A program made the translations under genes and the position numbers. Under the pieces are notes generated by a model. That model was given only the letters and a program-made list of their open reading frames with translations. It did no database searches and had not been told where the DNA came from. Below, in pieces: positions 1 to 6,055 of a stretch of 16,423 bases of DNA (the first letter of the stretch is position 1; each line of letters opens with the position of its first letter). The DNA is from DAOTYE01 sp034434915 (GTDB taxonomy: Bacteria > Chloroflexota > Dehalococcoidia > Dehalococcoidales > RBG-16-60-22), in the NCBI GenBank assembly GCA_034434915.1, contig DAOTYE010000078.1:1-16423 (forward strand), written 5' to 3'.

Positions 1-1103
1 ACCATACCGGCAGGGGCAAGCCGTTCAGCATCATGACCAGGGGAAGCTGGCAGACGCCGCTCGGAGAGGTGGCGATTGACGAAGAGCTGGCGGAGAAGAT
101 GCTGGACATTTCCTCTCATCTAGAGAAAGATTCCGCGGCGCACCAGTTTGAGCATTCCATTGAGGTGCAGGTGCCGTTTTTGCAGTATTTTAAGCCGGAT
201 GTACGCATCGTGCCCATCTGCCTGGGCGCCGGCACCGGAGAGCACTATAAAGAAATCGGCAAGGCGATTGCCAGCGCCGTGAAGGAGTTGAAGCGGGAAG
301 TGGTCCTCATGGCGAGCACGGACATGACGCACTACGAGCCGCAGGCGTCCGCCGAAAAGAAGGACCGGGAGGCGATTGAGGCAATCCTGGCGCTGGATGA
401 GGACCGCCTGCTGAAAACGGTGGCAGAACTGGACATCTCCATGTGCGGCTATGCCCCCACGGTCGCCGTCCTCGCCGCGGCAAAGGGGCTGGGAGCAAAG
501 TCAGCGGAGCTGGTGAAATACCAGACCAGCGGCGATGCTTCTGGCGATTACTCGGCGGTGGTGGGCTATGCGGGCATCATGATTAAGCCCGGGGAGATGC
601 ACCCGCTGGTGCGGCTGGCGAAGCAGGCAGTTGAGACTTATGTCAAAGAGGGCAAGCTTATCCCCGTGCCCGATAACCTCACCCCGGAGATGAAGGAGAA
701 GGCGGGCGTCTTCGTTTCCCTGCACAAGCACGGTGAGCTGAGGGGATGCATCGGCACGTTTGAGCCGTGCCAGGAGAACGTGGCGGAGGAGACCATCATG
801 AATGCCATCAGCGCAGCCACGCGCGACCCCCGCTTTTACCCGGTCGCCGCGAACGAGCTACCCCACCTTGAGTATAAGGTTGACGTGCTGACCAAGCCGG
901 AGCCGGTGCCTGATGCGAGTTATCTTGACCCGAAGAAATACGGGGTGATTGTGGAGTGCGGGTGGCGGCGAGGACTATTACTGCCGGACCTGGAGGGAGT
1001 GGACACGGTGGACTACCAGATAGACATCTGCCGCCGCAAGGGGGGCATAGAGCCGGAGGAGCCGGTGAAGCTTTACAGATTTGAGGTAAAAAGGTATAAA
1101 TAG
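1..1103 (+). CDS. Memo-AMMECR1 fusion protein (AmmeMemoRadiSam B + A), 5' partial
   Basis: The reading frame is already open at base 3 and continues upstream of the window, so the ATG at 33 is internal. The translated codons before it give an HTG motif typical of the Memo family core. Numbering from the Met at 33, the Memo half (to about residue 185) keeps the likely metal ligands: H41 in FEHSIEVQ, D97 and H100 in STDMTHY, and C138 in MCGYAP. The His in the HTG motif at bases 3-5 is probably another. The AMMECR1 half starts near residue 190 and has the family hallmark LRGCIGTFEPC at residue 236 onward. In bacteria these two domains usually occur with a radical SAM protein (AmmeMemoRadiSam system). 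Their exact function is unresolved, although Memo proteins bind iron or copper. A radical SAM partner could lie upstream, outside the window. Roughly the first 40-60 residues of the Memo domain are missing here. Confidence 0.9.
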   Translation, partial: HTGRGKPFSIMTRGSWQTPLGEVAIDEELAEKMLDISSHLEKDSAAHQFEHSIEVQVPFLQYFKPDVRIVPICLGAGTGEHYKEIGKAIASAVKELKREVVLMASTDMTHYEPQASAEKKDREAIEAILALDEDRLLKTVAELDISMCGYAPTVAVLAAAKGLGAKSAELVKYQTSGDASGDYSAVVGYAGIMIKPGEMHPLVRLAKQAVETYVKEGKLIPVPDNLTPEMKEKAGVFVSLHKHGELRGCIGTFEPCQENVAEETIMNAISAATRDPRFYPVAANELPHLEYKVDVLTKPEPVPDASYLDPKKYGVIVECGWRRGLLLPDLEGVDTVDYQIDICRRKGGIEPEEPVKLYRFEVKRYK

Positions 1104-1132
1104 AGTAACTAAAATCAACCGGAAAAATTCAG

Positions 1133-2011
1133 ATGAATAAAGTTATCTTTGGCAACTGTCAAAATATGAGTGAACTGGCAGACAGGAGCGTGCAGTTGGT
1201 GGTGACTTCGCCTCCTTACTTCAATGCGCCTTTTGACTATCCAGGCTTATTTGAAAGCTATGGCCAGTTTAAAGATTTAATGCGCAATGTGTCAAAGGAA
1301 TTAAAGCGGGTAGTGGCTGAAGGCAGAATTGTTGCTCTCGTTGTTGACGACACGTTGATTAATGGCGAAAAATATCCTGTCGTTGCAGATGTGACGAAGA
1401 TTTTTGTAGAAACAGGTTTTAAGTATAGAGAAAGAATAACATGGGTGAAACCTGAAGGGTATATCCGTATTAGCAGGAGAAGCGGCGTGCTGTTACAGCA
1501 TCCTTATCCCATGTATTACTATCCAGATAATATTCAGGAGTCAATTCTGATTTTTCAAAACGGGGTTTTTGATTACAGGCAAATTCCTGAAGATACCAAA
1601 AGAGAATCAGAAATTGATTTAGTCAGATATCAGAAGGAGAAATGGTATTTAAGCACTTGGAACATTACAAATGTGCTTCCAAACAATGGAAGGCTAGAAA
1701 AAGGTATTGCGGCTTTTCCAAGCGAGATTCCGTTTAGATTGATAAACCTCTTCTCTTACAAAGGTGAAACTGTCTTAGACCCCTTTGCTGGTTCTGGCAC
1801 CACTTTGAAAATAGCCATAGAGCTAGGCAGAAAGTGTATTGGTTACGAGATAGATTTGGAGCTATTAGATGTCATCAAGAAAAAACTCAGAGTAGACCAG
1901 CAATCCTTTTTCGGTGAAAAATCGCATTTTGAGATAATAATAAGAGAAGATGCCAAGCATCTTCGGACTCAGCTGCAGACAAAGGTAGCCGCTAATCAAG
2001 GACAAGCGTAA
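1133..2011 (+). CDS. DNA methyltransferase, N4-cytosine/N6-adenine type, beta motif order
   Basis: The 292-residue protein should transfer a methyl group from S-adenosylmethionine to an exocyclic amino group of DNA. Catalytic motif IV, SPPY, is at residues 26-29, and the SAM-binding motif I, DPFAGSGTT, comes late at residues 216-224. This is the beta-class order found in many type II modification enzymes. SPPY fits either m4C or m6A, so the modified base cannot be decided. The stretch between WNITNV and the FPSEIPFRL segment matches the conserved block ahead of motif I in this family. A GGAAAA sequence precedes the ATG. The stop codon is followed directly by the start of the probable restriction enzyme gene. 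Codon use is much more AT-rich than in the neighbours (18 G+C of 60 bases in 1501-1560), suggesting recent transfer. Confidence 0.9.
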   Translation: MNKVIFGNCQNMSELADRSVQLVVTSPPYFNAPFDYPGLFESYGQFKDLMRNVSKELKRVVAEGRIVALVVDDTLINGEKYPVVADVTKIFVETGFKYRERITWVKPEGYIRISRRSGVLLQHPYPMYYYPDNIQESILIFQNGVFDYRQIPEDTKRESEIDLVRYQKEKWYLSTWNITNVLPNNGRLEKGIAAFPSEIPFRLINLFSYKGETVLDPFAGSGTTLKIAIELGRKCIGYEIDLELLDVIKKKLRVDQQSFFGEKSHFEIIIREDAKHLRTQLQTKVAANQGQA

Positions 2012-3073
2012 ATGGAAGTTCTGGCTCAAATAAAAGGAATAAAGTATACTCCGTTTCTTTGTCGGCGACTGCACGTCTATACTTTCAACGATATGAGAGA
2101 AGCTTTTAGAAAAGACGCCTCTTTTATTCTAAGAATCAACTGCGAGAACCAACTAGGAATAAGCTGGTGGGTCTCACCGAAAAGGACGAGGTCCTATCCT
2201 TACGCCAGAGTGTATGATACCCTCAGCTTTCTCGGAAAGAGGGTGACAATCATGCCACTCATCAAGGATGAGGGTAAAGATGGTGACAGGGACTTTCTCC
2301 AGTGGGATACAGTGTCCTTAATGAGCCTGTTAGGAGTCTACGTTATCATAACCTACTACGCTAATGCTTCACCGAGCCAGAAGTATAGCAATAAGATTAC
2401 TGACCAGGAATTTGATTTGGCCCTTGTCAAAGACGAGATAAAAAAGCTACTGTCCTACCAATCTGATGCTCTTCACTGGAATTTATCTCAGTTAGATAAC
2501 GTCAGTAAAATCGGGGGAAAAGCATTAAGTGCTTATGCGCGTATCGCTAAAAAGCTTGGTATTGAGATGCACTCTTTGGAATCATCTAAGAAAAGAATCG
2601 GTGAACTCATAAAAGGAAAAGACTGCTTCATGACGCTTTCAAGGAATTTAGCGCAAAAAGCGCAGTACAGGGAAAGTTTAACCAGACAGCCTAAAGAAAA
2701 TCTAACCGGAACGAAATCCATCCTTACTATTAAGAACTATCTTGGCGGTTTTTATTATTTTACCTGCGATGAAGTTGAAATAAAGAGCAAAGAAGCATAT
2801 CTTGTTGAAGGAAAACACACTAAGAGAGCGGCCCTCCCGTCTCTGGAAGACATAAAAGATGGGTTATTAAAGATGACATTATTCACTAACTTACACGACC
2901 TCAAAATTGACGGTTTAAATTATACTGCCGTTCCAGTATTGAAGCTTACCACTGGTGCTGGCTTCGGTCTCAGTTCTCTCACCAATTCCCCAATAAATTT
3001 GCTTAATGACCTAAAGAAAGAAGCTCAGACGAACGGATTCAAGGTGCTTATTAATGGTGAGGTCTTAAAATAA
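2012..3073 (+). CDS. Probable type II restriction endonuclease (PD-(D/E)XK-like)
   Basis: I do not recognise the exact family of this 353-residue protein. Its position argues for a restriction enzyme: the ATG follows the methyltransferase stop without a gap, both genes share the AT-rich composition, and no other partner is present. The C-terminal half holds a candidate nuclease core: D253 in FTCDEVE, then a strand-like AYLV segment leading to E266-G-K268, then an alpha-helix-like LEDIKDGLLKM. This fits the D-Xn-(D/E)XK pattern of PD-(D/E)XK nucleases. The N-terminal part (residues 20-120) contains a hydrophobic segment, VSLMSLLGVYVIITYY, more likely buried core than a membrane span. A central helix-rich, lysine-rich region (about 130-230) could hold the DNA-recognition part. 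The recognition sequence is unknown. A non-nuclease accessory protein remains possible. Confidence 0.62.
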   Translation: MEVLAQIKGIKYTPFLCRRLHVYTFNDMREAFRKDASFILRINCENQLGISWWVSPKRTRSYPYARVYDTLSFLGKRVTIMPLIKDEGKDGDRDFLQWDTVSLMSLLGVYVIITYYANASPSQKYSNKITDQEFDLALVKDEIKKLLSYQSDALHWNLSQLDNVSKIGGKALSAYARIAKKLGIEMHSLESSKKRIGELIKGKDCFMTLSRNLAQKAQYRESLTRQPKENLTGTKSILTIKNYLGGFYYFTCDEVEIKSKEAYLVEGKHTKRAALPSLEDIKDGLLKMTLFTNLHDLKIDGLNYTAVPVLKLTTGAGFGLSSLTNSPINLLNDLKKEAQTNGFKVLINGEVLK

Positions 3074-3095
3074 GAGCTGTCTAGGTGAAATCATT

Positions 3096-4493
3096 ATGTC
3101 AAAAGACATGTTTGAGAGGCAGTTTGAGGAGAAGCTGAAGAAGGATGCGCCCTTAGCCACGCGCATGCGCCCCTCCACCCTGAACACCTTCGTGGGGCAG
3201 GAGCATATCCTGGGTGCCGGACGGGTGCTGAGGAAGGCAATTGAGTCCGGCAGAATCCCGTCTATGATTCTCTGGGGTCCGCCCGGGTGTGGCAAGACCA
3301 CACTCGCCTATATCATCGCCAATAGCACCGGCGCGCACTTTGCCTCGGTGAGCGCGGTATCTGCCAGCGTGGCTGACCTGCGTGCCATCATTGAGGATGC
3401 CAAAAAACGGCTGGGCATGAACCTGCAGAAGACCATCCTCTTCATTGATGAAATCCACCGCTTTAATAAAGCCCAGCAGGATGCCGTCCTGCCCTTTGTT
3501 GAAGACGGGACCATCACCCTCATCGGGGCGACCACAGAAAATCCATCATTTGAGGTTACTTCACCGCTTCTATCGCGCACCCGCGTCATTCCCATGAGAC
3601 CCCTGTCTGATGCTGAGCTCCAGACCATTATCAATCGCGCTCTCAAGGATACCCTTCACGGCATCGGCGACCTGAACGTGCAGATTTCTGAAGACGCCCT
3701 TGCCCAGCTTATCACCATGTCCAATAACGATGCGCGTATCGCCCTCAATACGCTGGAGATTGCCGCCCAGAACACCGCGCCCGATGAGAAAGGCAGGCGT
3801 TTCATCATGCTGGAGACGATTGAGGACGCCTTCCAGCACCGGGCACTGCTCTATGACCGCGCCGGTGACCAGCACTATGACCTCATCTCCGCATTGCACA
3901 AGTCCATGCGTGGCTCTGACCCTGATGCCTCCCTTTACTGGCTGGCGCGCATGCTTGAAGCCGGGGAAGACCCGCTCTACATCGCCCGGCGCTTAATCCG
4001 CTTCGCCTCTGAGGACGTGGGCATGGCTGACCCGCAGGCACTCGTCGTTGCCGTCGCCGCCCAGCAGGCGGTGCACTTCGTGGGCATGCCGGAGGGCAAC
4101 CTGGCGCTGGCTCAGGCGGTGGTCTATCTTGCCACGGCGCCCAAGAGCAACTCTCTCTATGAGGCTTACAGCAAAGTGCAGGAAGAGGTGAAGCAGGGAC
4201 CCGCCACTGCCGTGCCTCTGCACCTGCGCAACCCGGTCACCCGGATGATGAAGGACATGGGCTATGGCAGGGGCTATAAGTATGCCCATGACCACCCCGG
4301 TCACTTCGTGGAACAGCAGAACCTGCCTGATGCGCTCAAAGGGAAGAAGTATTACACCCCTAGCGAGCAGGGGTTTGAGAAGCAGGTGATGGCGCGGCTG
4401 AAAGCGTGGTGGGGGAAAACCTCACACCAGCCACAGCCACCTGAAGCCCAGCCGAAACCGGAAACAAAACCTGAGGATGAGGCGACCAGCTAA
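3096..4493 (+). CDS. rarA: Replication-associated recombination protein RarA (MgsA/WRNIP1 family AAA+ ATPase)
   Basis: This 465-residue AAA+ ATPase belongs to the RarA/MgsA family, which acts at stalled replication forks and is related to clamp-loader and RuvB ATPases. The Walker A motif GPPGCGKTT is at residues 61-69 and Walker B FIDEIH at 116-121, followed by the family signature FNKAQQDAVLP and the sensor-1 segment GATTENPSFEV. The C-terminal part carries the expected helical oligomerisation region, including ARRLIRFASEDVG and the HLRNPVT segment. The chosen ATG has AGGTGA about seven bases upstream. It lies 22 bases after the restriction gene, yet its codon use returns to the GC-rich background. 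The last 25 or so residues form a low-complexity Pro/Glu/Lys tail not needed by the family fold. It converges with gmk. Confidence 0.95.
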   Translation: MSKDMFERQFEEKLKKDAPLATRMRPSTLNTFVGQEHILGAGRVLRKAIESGRIPSMILWGPPGCGKTTLAYIIANSTGAHFASVSAVSASVADLRAIIEDAKKRLGMNLQKTILFIDEIHRFNKAQQDAVLPFVEDGTITLIGATTENPSFEVTSPLLSRTRVIPMRPLSDAELQTIINRALKDTLHGIGDLNVQISEDALAQLITMSNNDARIALNTLEIAAQNTAPDEKGRRFIMLETIEDAFQHRALLYDRAGDQHYDLISALHKSMRGSDPDASLYWLARMLEAGEDPLYIARRLIRFASEDVGMADPQALVVAVAAQQAVHFVGMPEGNLALAQAVVYLATAPKSNSLYEAYSKVQEEVKQGPATAVPLHLRNPVTRMMKDMGYGRGYKYAHDHPGHFVEQQNLPDALKGKKYYTPSEQGFEKQVMARLKAWWGKTSHQPQPPEAQPKPETKPEDEATS

Positions 4494-4503
4494 CTCTCCA
4501 CCG

Positions 4504-4590
4504 CTGTCATTCTGAGGTAGCGCAGAGGCTGAAGAATCTCCGGGTGAAATCAGGCATCATCCGTATAAATCTCTACGCTCGCGGTGACAG
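4504..4590. repeat. Imperfect inverted repeat, REP/MITE-like, between convergent rarA and gmk
   Basis: The 87-base element begins with CTGTCA (4504-4509) and ends with TGACAG (4585-4590), and the similarity of the two arms extends imperfectly inward through GAG/CTC blocks. The left arm reads TGTCATTCTGAG followed further on by GAAGAATCTC, which resembles an interspersed repeat I recall from intergenic regions of many environmental bacterial genomes. That resemblance is from memory and untested. Lying tail-to-tail between two genes, it may act as a bidirectional transcription barrier, but there is no clear T-run on either strand. The rest of the 4494-4634 gap shows nothing recognisable. Confidence 0.45.
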
Positions 4591-4634
4591 AAGAAATTGC
4601 TCAGGACAAGATAAGAATTGTGTTCCTGTGCAGA

Positions 4635-5258
4635 CTACAGCGTGATTTTGCGCGGCTTCACCCGGCATTTCTCCGCGGCGATGATGGCTTTAATCTCCGC
4701 CACCGCCTGCTCCATTTCCCCCGCCCGGTTGAAAACGATGTAGTCAAACAGGTGTAGCTTTTTGATTTCCTCGTGCGCTTTTTTCACGCGGTGCGCCAGA
4801 CCATCCTCTGATTCTGTATTGCGCTCTTTCAAGCGCTTTACCAGCTCTTCAACCGAGGGTGGTGTCAGAAAGATAAAGACCGCCTGCGGCACGGCTTTCT
4901 TGATGGTGGCGGCACCCTGGATATCCACCTTGATGATGGTATCTTTCCCCGCGGCGATTGATTCTTTCACCGGTTTTCTGGGGACGCCGTACCAGTTGCC
5001 GTAGACTTGGGCATGCTCCAGAAGGGCGTTATCTTTAATGAGCTGCTGGAATTCATCCGGGGAGACGAAATGATAGTGAATGCTGTCCTTCTCTCCGGGG
5101 CGTCTGGGACGGGTGGTTACCGTGGTGATGTGGGAGAGGCGGCATTTTTTCTTAAGCTTCTCCAGGACGGCATCCTTGCCGGCGCCGGAGGGACCGGAGA
5201 GGATGATGAGGAGAGGTTCCGGGGACCGCTCCAGAAGGCGGTTACTTGCCTGGCTCAT
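4635..5258 (-). CDS. gmk: Guanylate kinase
   Basis: The 207-residue enzyme phosphorylates GMP to GDP with ATP, a required step in GTP and dGTP supply. The P-loop GPSGAGK is at residues 22-28. The GMP-binding region follows, with TTRPRRPGE and the FVSPDEF...LLEHAQVYGNWYG segment typical of the family, and the lid arginines lie in ELVKRLKERNTES. Length matches bacterial guanylate kinases. The start codon overlaps the end of remA by 17 bases, and the preceding GAAGAGAAAG is a modest ribosome site, so translation is probably coupled to remA. The usual third gene of this operon, rpoZ, is not found after gmk, where the convergent rarA gene lies. Confidence 0.96.
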   Translation of the reverse strand: MSQASNRLLERSPEPLLIILSGPSGAGKDAVLEKLKKKCRLSHITTVTTRPRRPGEKDSIHYHFVSPDEFQQLIKDNALLEHAQVYGNWYGVPRKPVKESIAAGKDTIIKVDIQGAATIKKAVPQAVFIFLTPPSVEELVKRLKERNTESEDGLAHRVKKAHEEIKKLHLFDYIVFNRAGEMEQAVAEIKAIIAAEKCRVKPRKITL

Positions 5259-5529
5259 CTTTCTCTTCGCCGGGCTCTGAGGTATCCTTGCTTAGCTGGA
5301 GCCTGCCAGCAATTGTCTCCGGGGCGAGCGCCCCCAGGATGATATGCCCGCTATCAGTGAAGATGACCACTTTTGTCTTTCTGCCATTGGTCATGTCAAT
5401 AACCAAACCTTTGTTTCTGACCTCCTGGATGATGCGTTTGGTGGGGGCGGAGTTAGGTGACGCCATGGCGATAATCCTGTTCATGGCGACAATATTGCCA
5501 AACCCGATGTGAACCAATTCCGTGCCCAT
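5242..5529 (-). CDS. remA: RemA/YlzA-family DUF370 protein
   Basis: This 95-residue protein matches the DUF370 family, including Bacillus RemA (YlzA), a DNA-binding regulator of matrix genes. The diagnostic N-terminal run MGTELVHIGFGNIVAMNRII is followed by SPNSAPTKRIIQEVRNKG and the DMTNGRKTKVV segment. I placed the start at this Met (5527-5529) rather than at an upstream in-frame ATG at 5607, because the family begins exactly here and GGAG sits seven bases ahead. The last 15 or so residues form a charged Glu/Lys tail beyond the usual core. It is cotranscribed and overlapping with gmk, the same pairing as in Firmicutes. Its regulon in this lineage is unknown; acting as a DNA-binding regulator here is an inference. 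Confidence 0.9.
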   Translation of the reverse strand: MGTELVHIGFGNIVAMNRIIAMASPNSAPTKRIIQEVRNKGLVIDMTNGRKTKVVIFTDSGHIILGALAPETIAGRLQLSKDTSEPGEEKDEPGK

Positions 5530-5766
5530 AGTCTCGCTCCAGAAGAATTTCTTTGATGGAGCTGTCCTCAAGTGCAGTGGTGTATTGAAAGACAGACAGC
5601 GCATCAAACTGAGGGCTTTTCGCCCAAATTCACAACATACGCTATCATGTGTTCACACTCTTGTCAAGAGGTTAGTACCGTTCAGGTAACGTTTTTCTCT
5701 GCGCTGGTCTTACTAAAATAAGGGGAAAAAGGTAAGAATTTGATGTTAAAATCGCCAGTCATCGGC
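5530..5766. other. Divergent intergenic region between remA and the 5S rRNA gene
   Basis: This stretch carries the remA leader and promoter on the minus strand and, at its right edge, the approach to the 5S promoter. A short hairpin, GGGC-TTTTC-GCCC (5613-5625), falls near the predicted remA transcript start. Positions 5695-5760 are AT-rich and show no gene, riboswitch or repeat that I can recognise. An in-frame upward extension of remA to 5607 is possible on paper but does not fit the family. Confidence 0.6.
5639..5667 (-). promoter_or_regulatory. Candidate sigma-70 promoter of remA-gmk
   Basis: On the minus strand a perfect -35 TTGACA (5662-5667) is followed by a 17-base spacer and a weak -10 TAGCGT (5639-5644). 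It would start RNA near 5632 and give a leader of about 100 bases before the remA ATG. A 13-base palindrome, CTCTTGTCAAGAG (5658-5670), overlaps the -35 and could be an operator. The weak -10 keeps this tentative. Confidence 0.45.
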
Positions 5767-5796
5767 TTGCAATGGTCTGGCGGTTTATGCTATGAT
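5767..5796 (+). promoter_or_regulatory. Extended -10 promoter of the 5S rRNA gene
   Basis: A -35 TTGCAA (5767-5772), an 18-base spacer and a -10 TATGAT (5791-5796) preceded by TGC form a good extended -10 sigma-70 promoter. The predicted start is near 5803, about 49 bases ahead of the mature 5S, leaving a precursor segment to be trimmed. The 5S gene is therefore likely to be transcribed independently of any other rRNA gene. Confidence 0.7.
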
Positions 5797-5851
5797 ATTT
5801 TTCAGCAACAGGAAACCCTGTCCTTTAACAAAATTGACGGCAGTTAAGAAA

Positions 5852-5976
5852 GCCTCTTGGTGATTAGAGCGGGGTGGTACCACCCGTTCCCATCCCGAAC
5901 ACGGAAGTGAAACGCCCCAGCGCAGACGATACTGAGGGGGCAACTCCTTGTGGAAAATATGCCATCGCCAGGAGGC
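5852..5976 (+). rRNA. rrf: 5S ribosomal RNA
   Basis: The conserved 5S core is plain: the loop region CCCATCCCGAACACGGAAGT followed by GAAACGCC matches the universally conserved domain around loops B and C. The two ends pair as helix I: GCCTCTTGG (5852-5860) with CCAGGAGGC (5968-5976), including one G-U pair. About 125 bases is slightly long for a 5S, so the mature ends may lie a few bases inside. No 16S, 23S or tRNA gene adjoins it, so this is a stand-alone 5S gene with its own promoter, and clpC follows 79 bases later. Confidence 0.93.
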
Positions 5977-5982
5977 TTTTTT
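5968..5982 (+). terminator. Terminator-like end of the 5S gene (helix I 3' arm plus T6)
   Basis: The 3' arm of 5S helix I (to 5976) is followed at once by TTTTTT (5977-5982). Folding of the 5S end plus the U-run could release polymerase, as for an intrinsic terminator, separating 5S from clpC. The clpC -35 element overlaps this T-run. Confidence 0.5.
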
Positions 5983-6009
5983 GACCTCAAGAGCTTTTTG
6001 CACTATACT
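5981..6009 (+). promoter_or_regulatory. Sigma-70-type promoter of clpC
   Basis: TTGACC (5981-5986), a 17-base spacer and TATACT (6004-6009) give a near-consensus promoter, with a predicted start near 6016 and a 40-base leader. No CtsR-type direct heptad repeat or CIRCE inverted repeat is visible around it, so heat-shock control of the Firmicutes type is not supported. The leader ends in AGGTGA close to the ATG at 6056. Confidence 0.7.
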
Positions 6010-6055
6010 TAAAGTGAAGCACAGCTTGAACGTGAGAATTAGCTTCAGGTGAACG

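Noticed and set aside
5530..5607. N-terminal extension of remA to an ATG at 5607
   Set aside because: The family begins at the Met at 5529, which also has a good ribosome site; the extra residues show no conservation pattern and would sit in the leader region.
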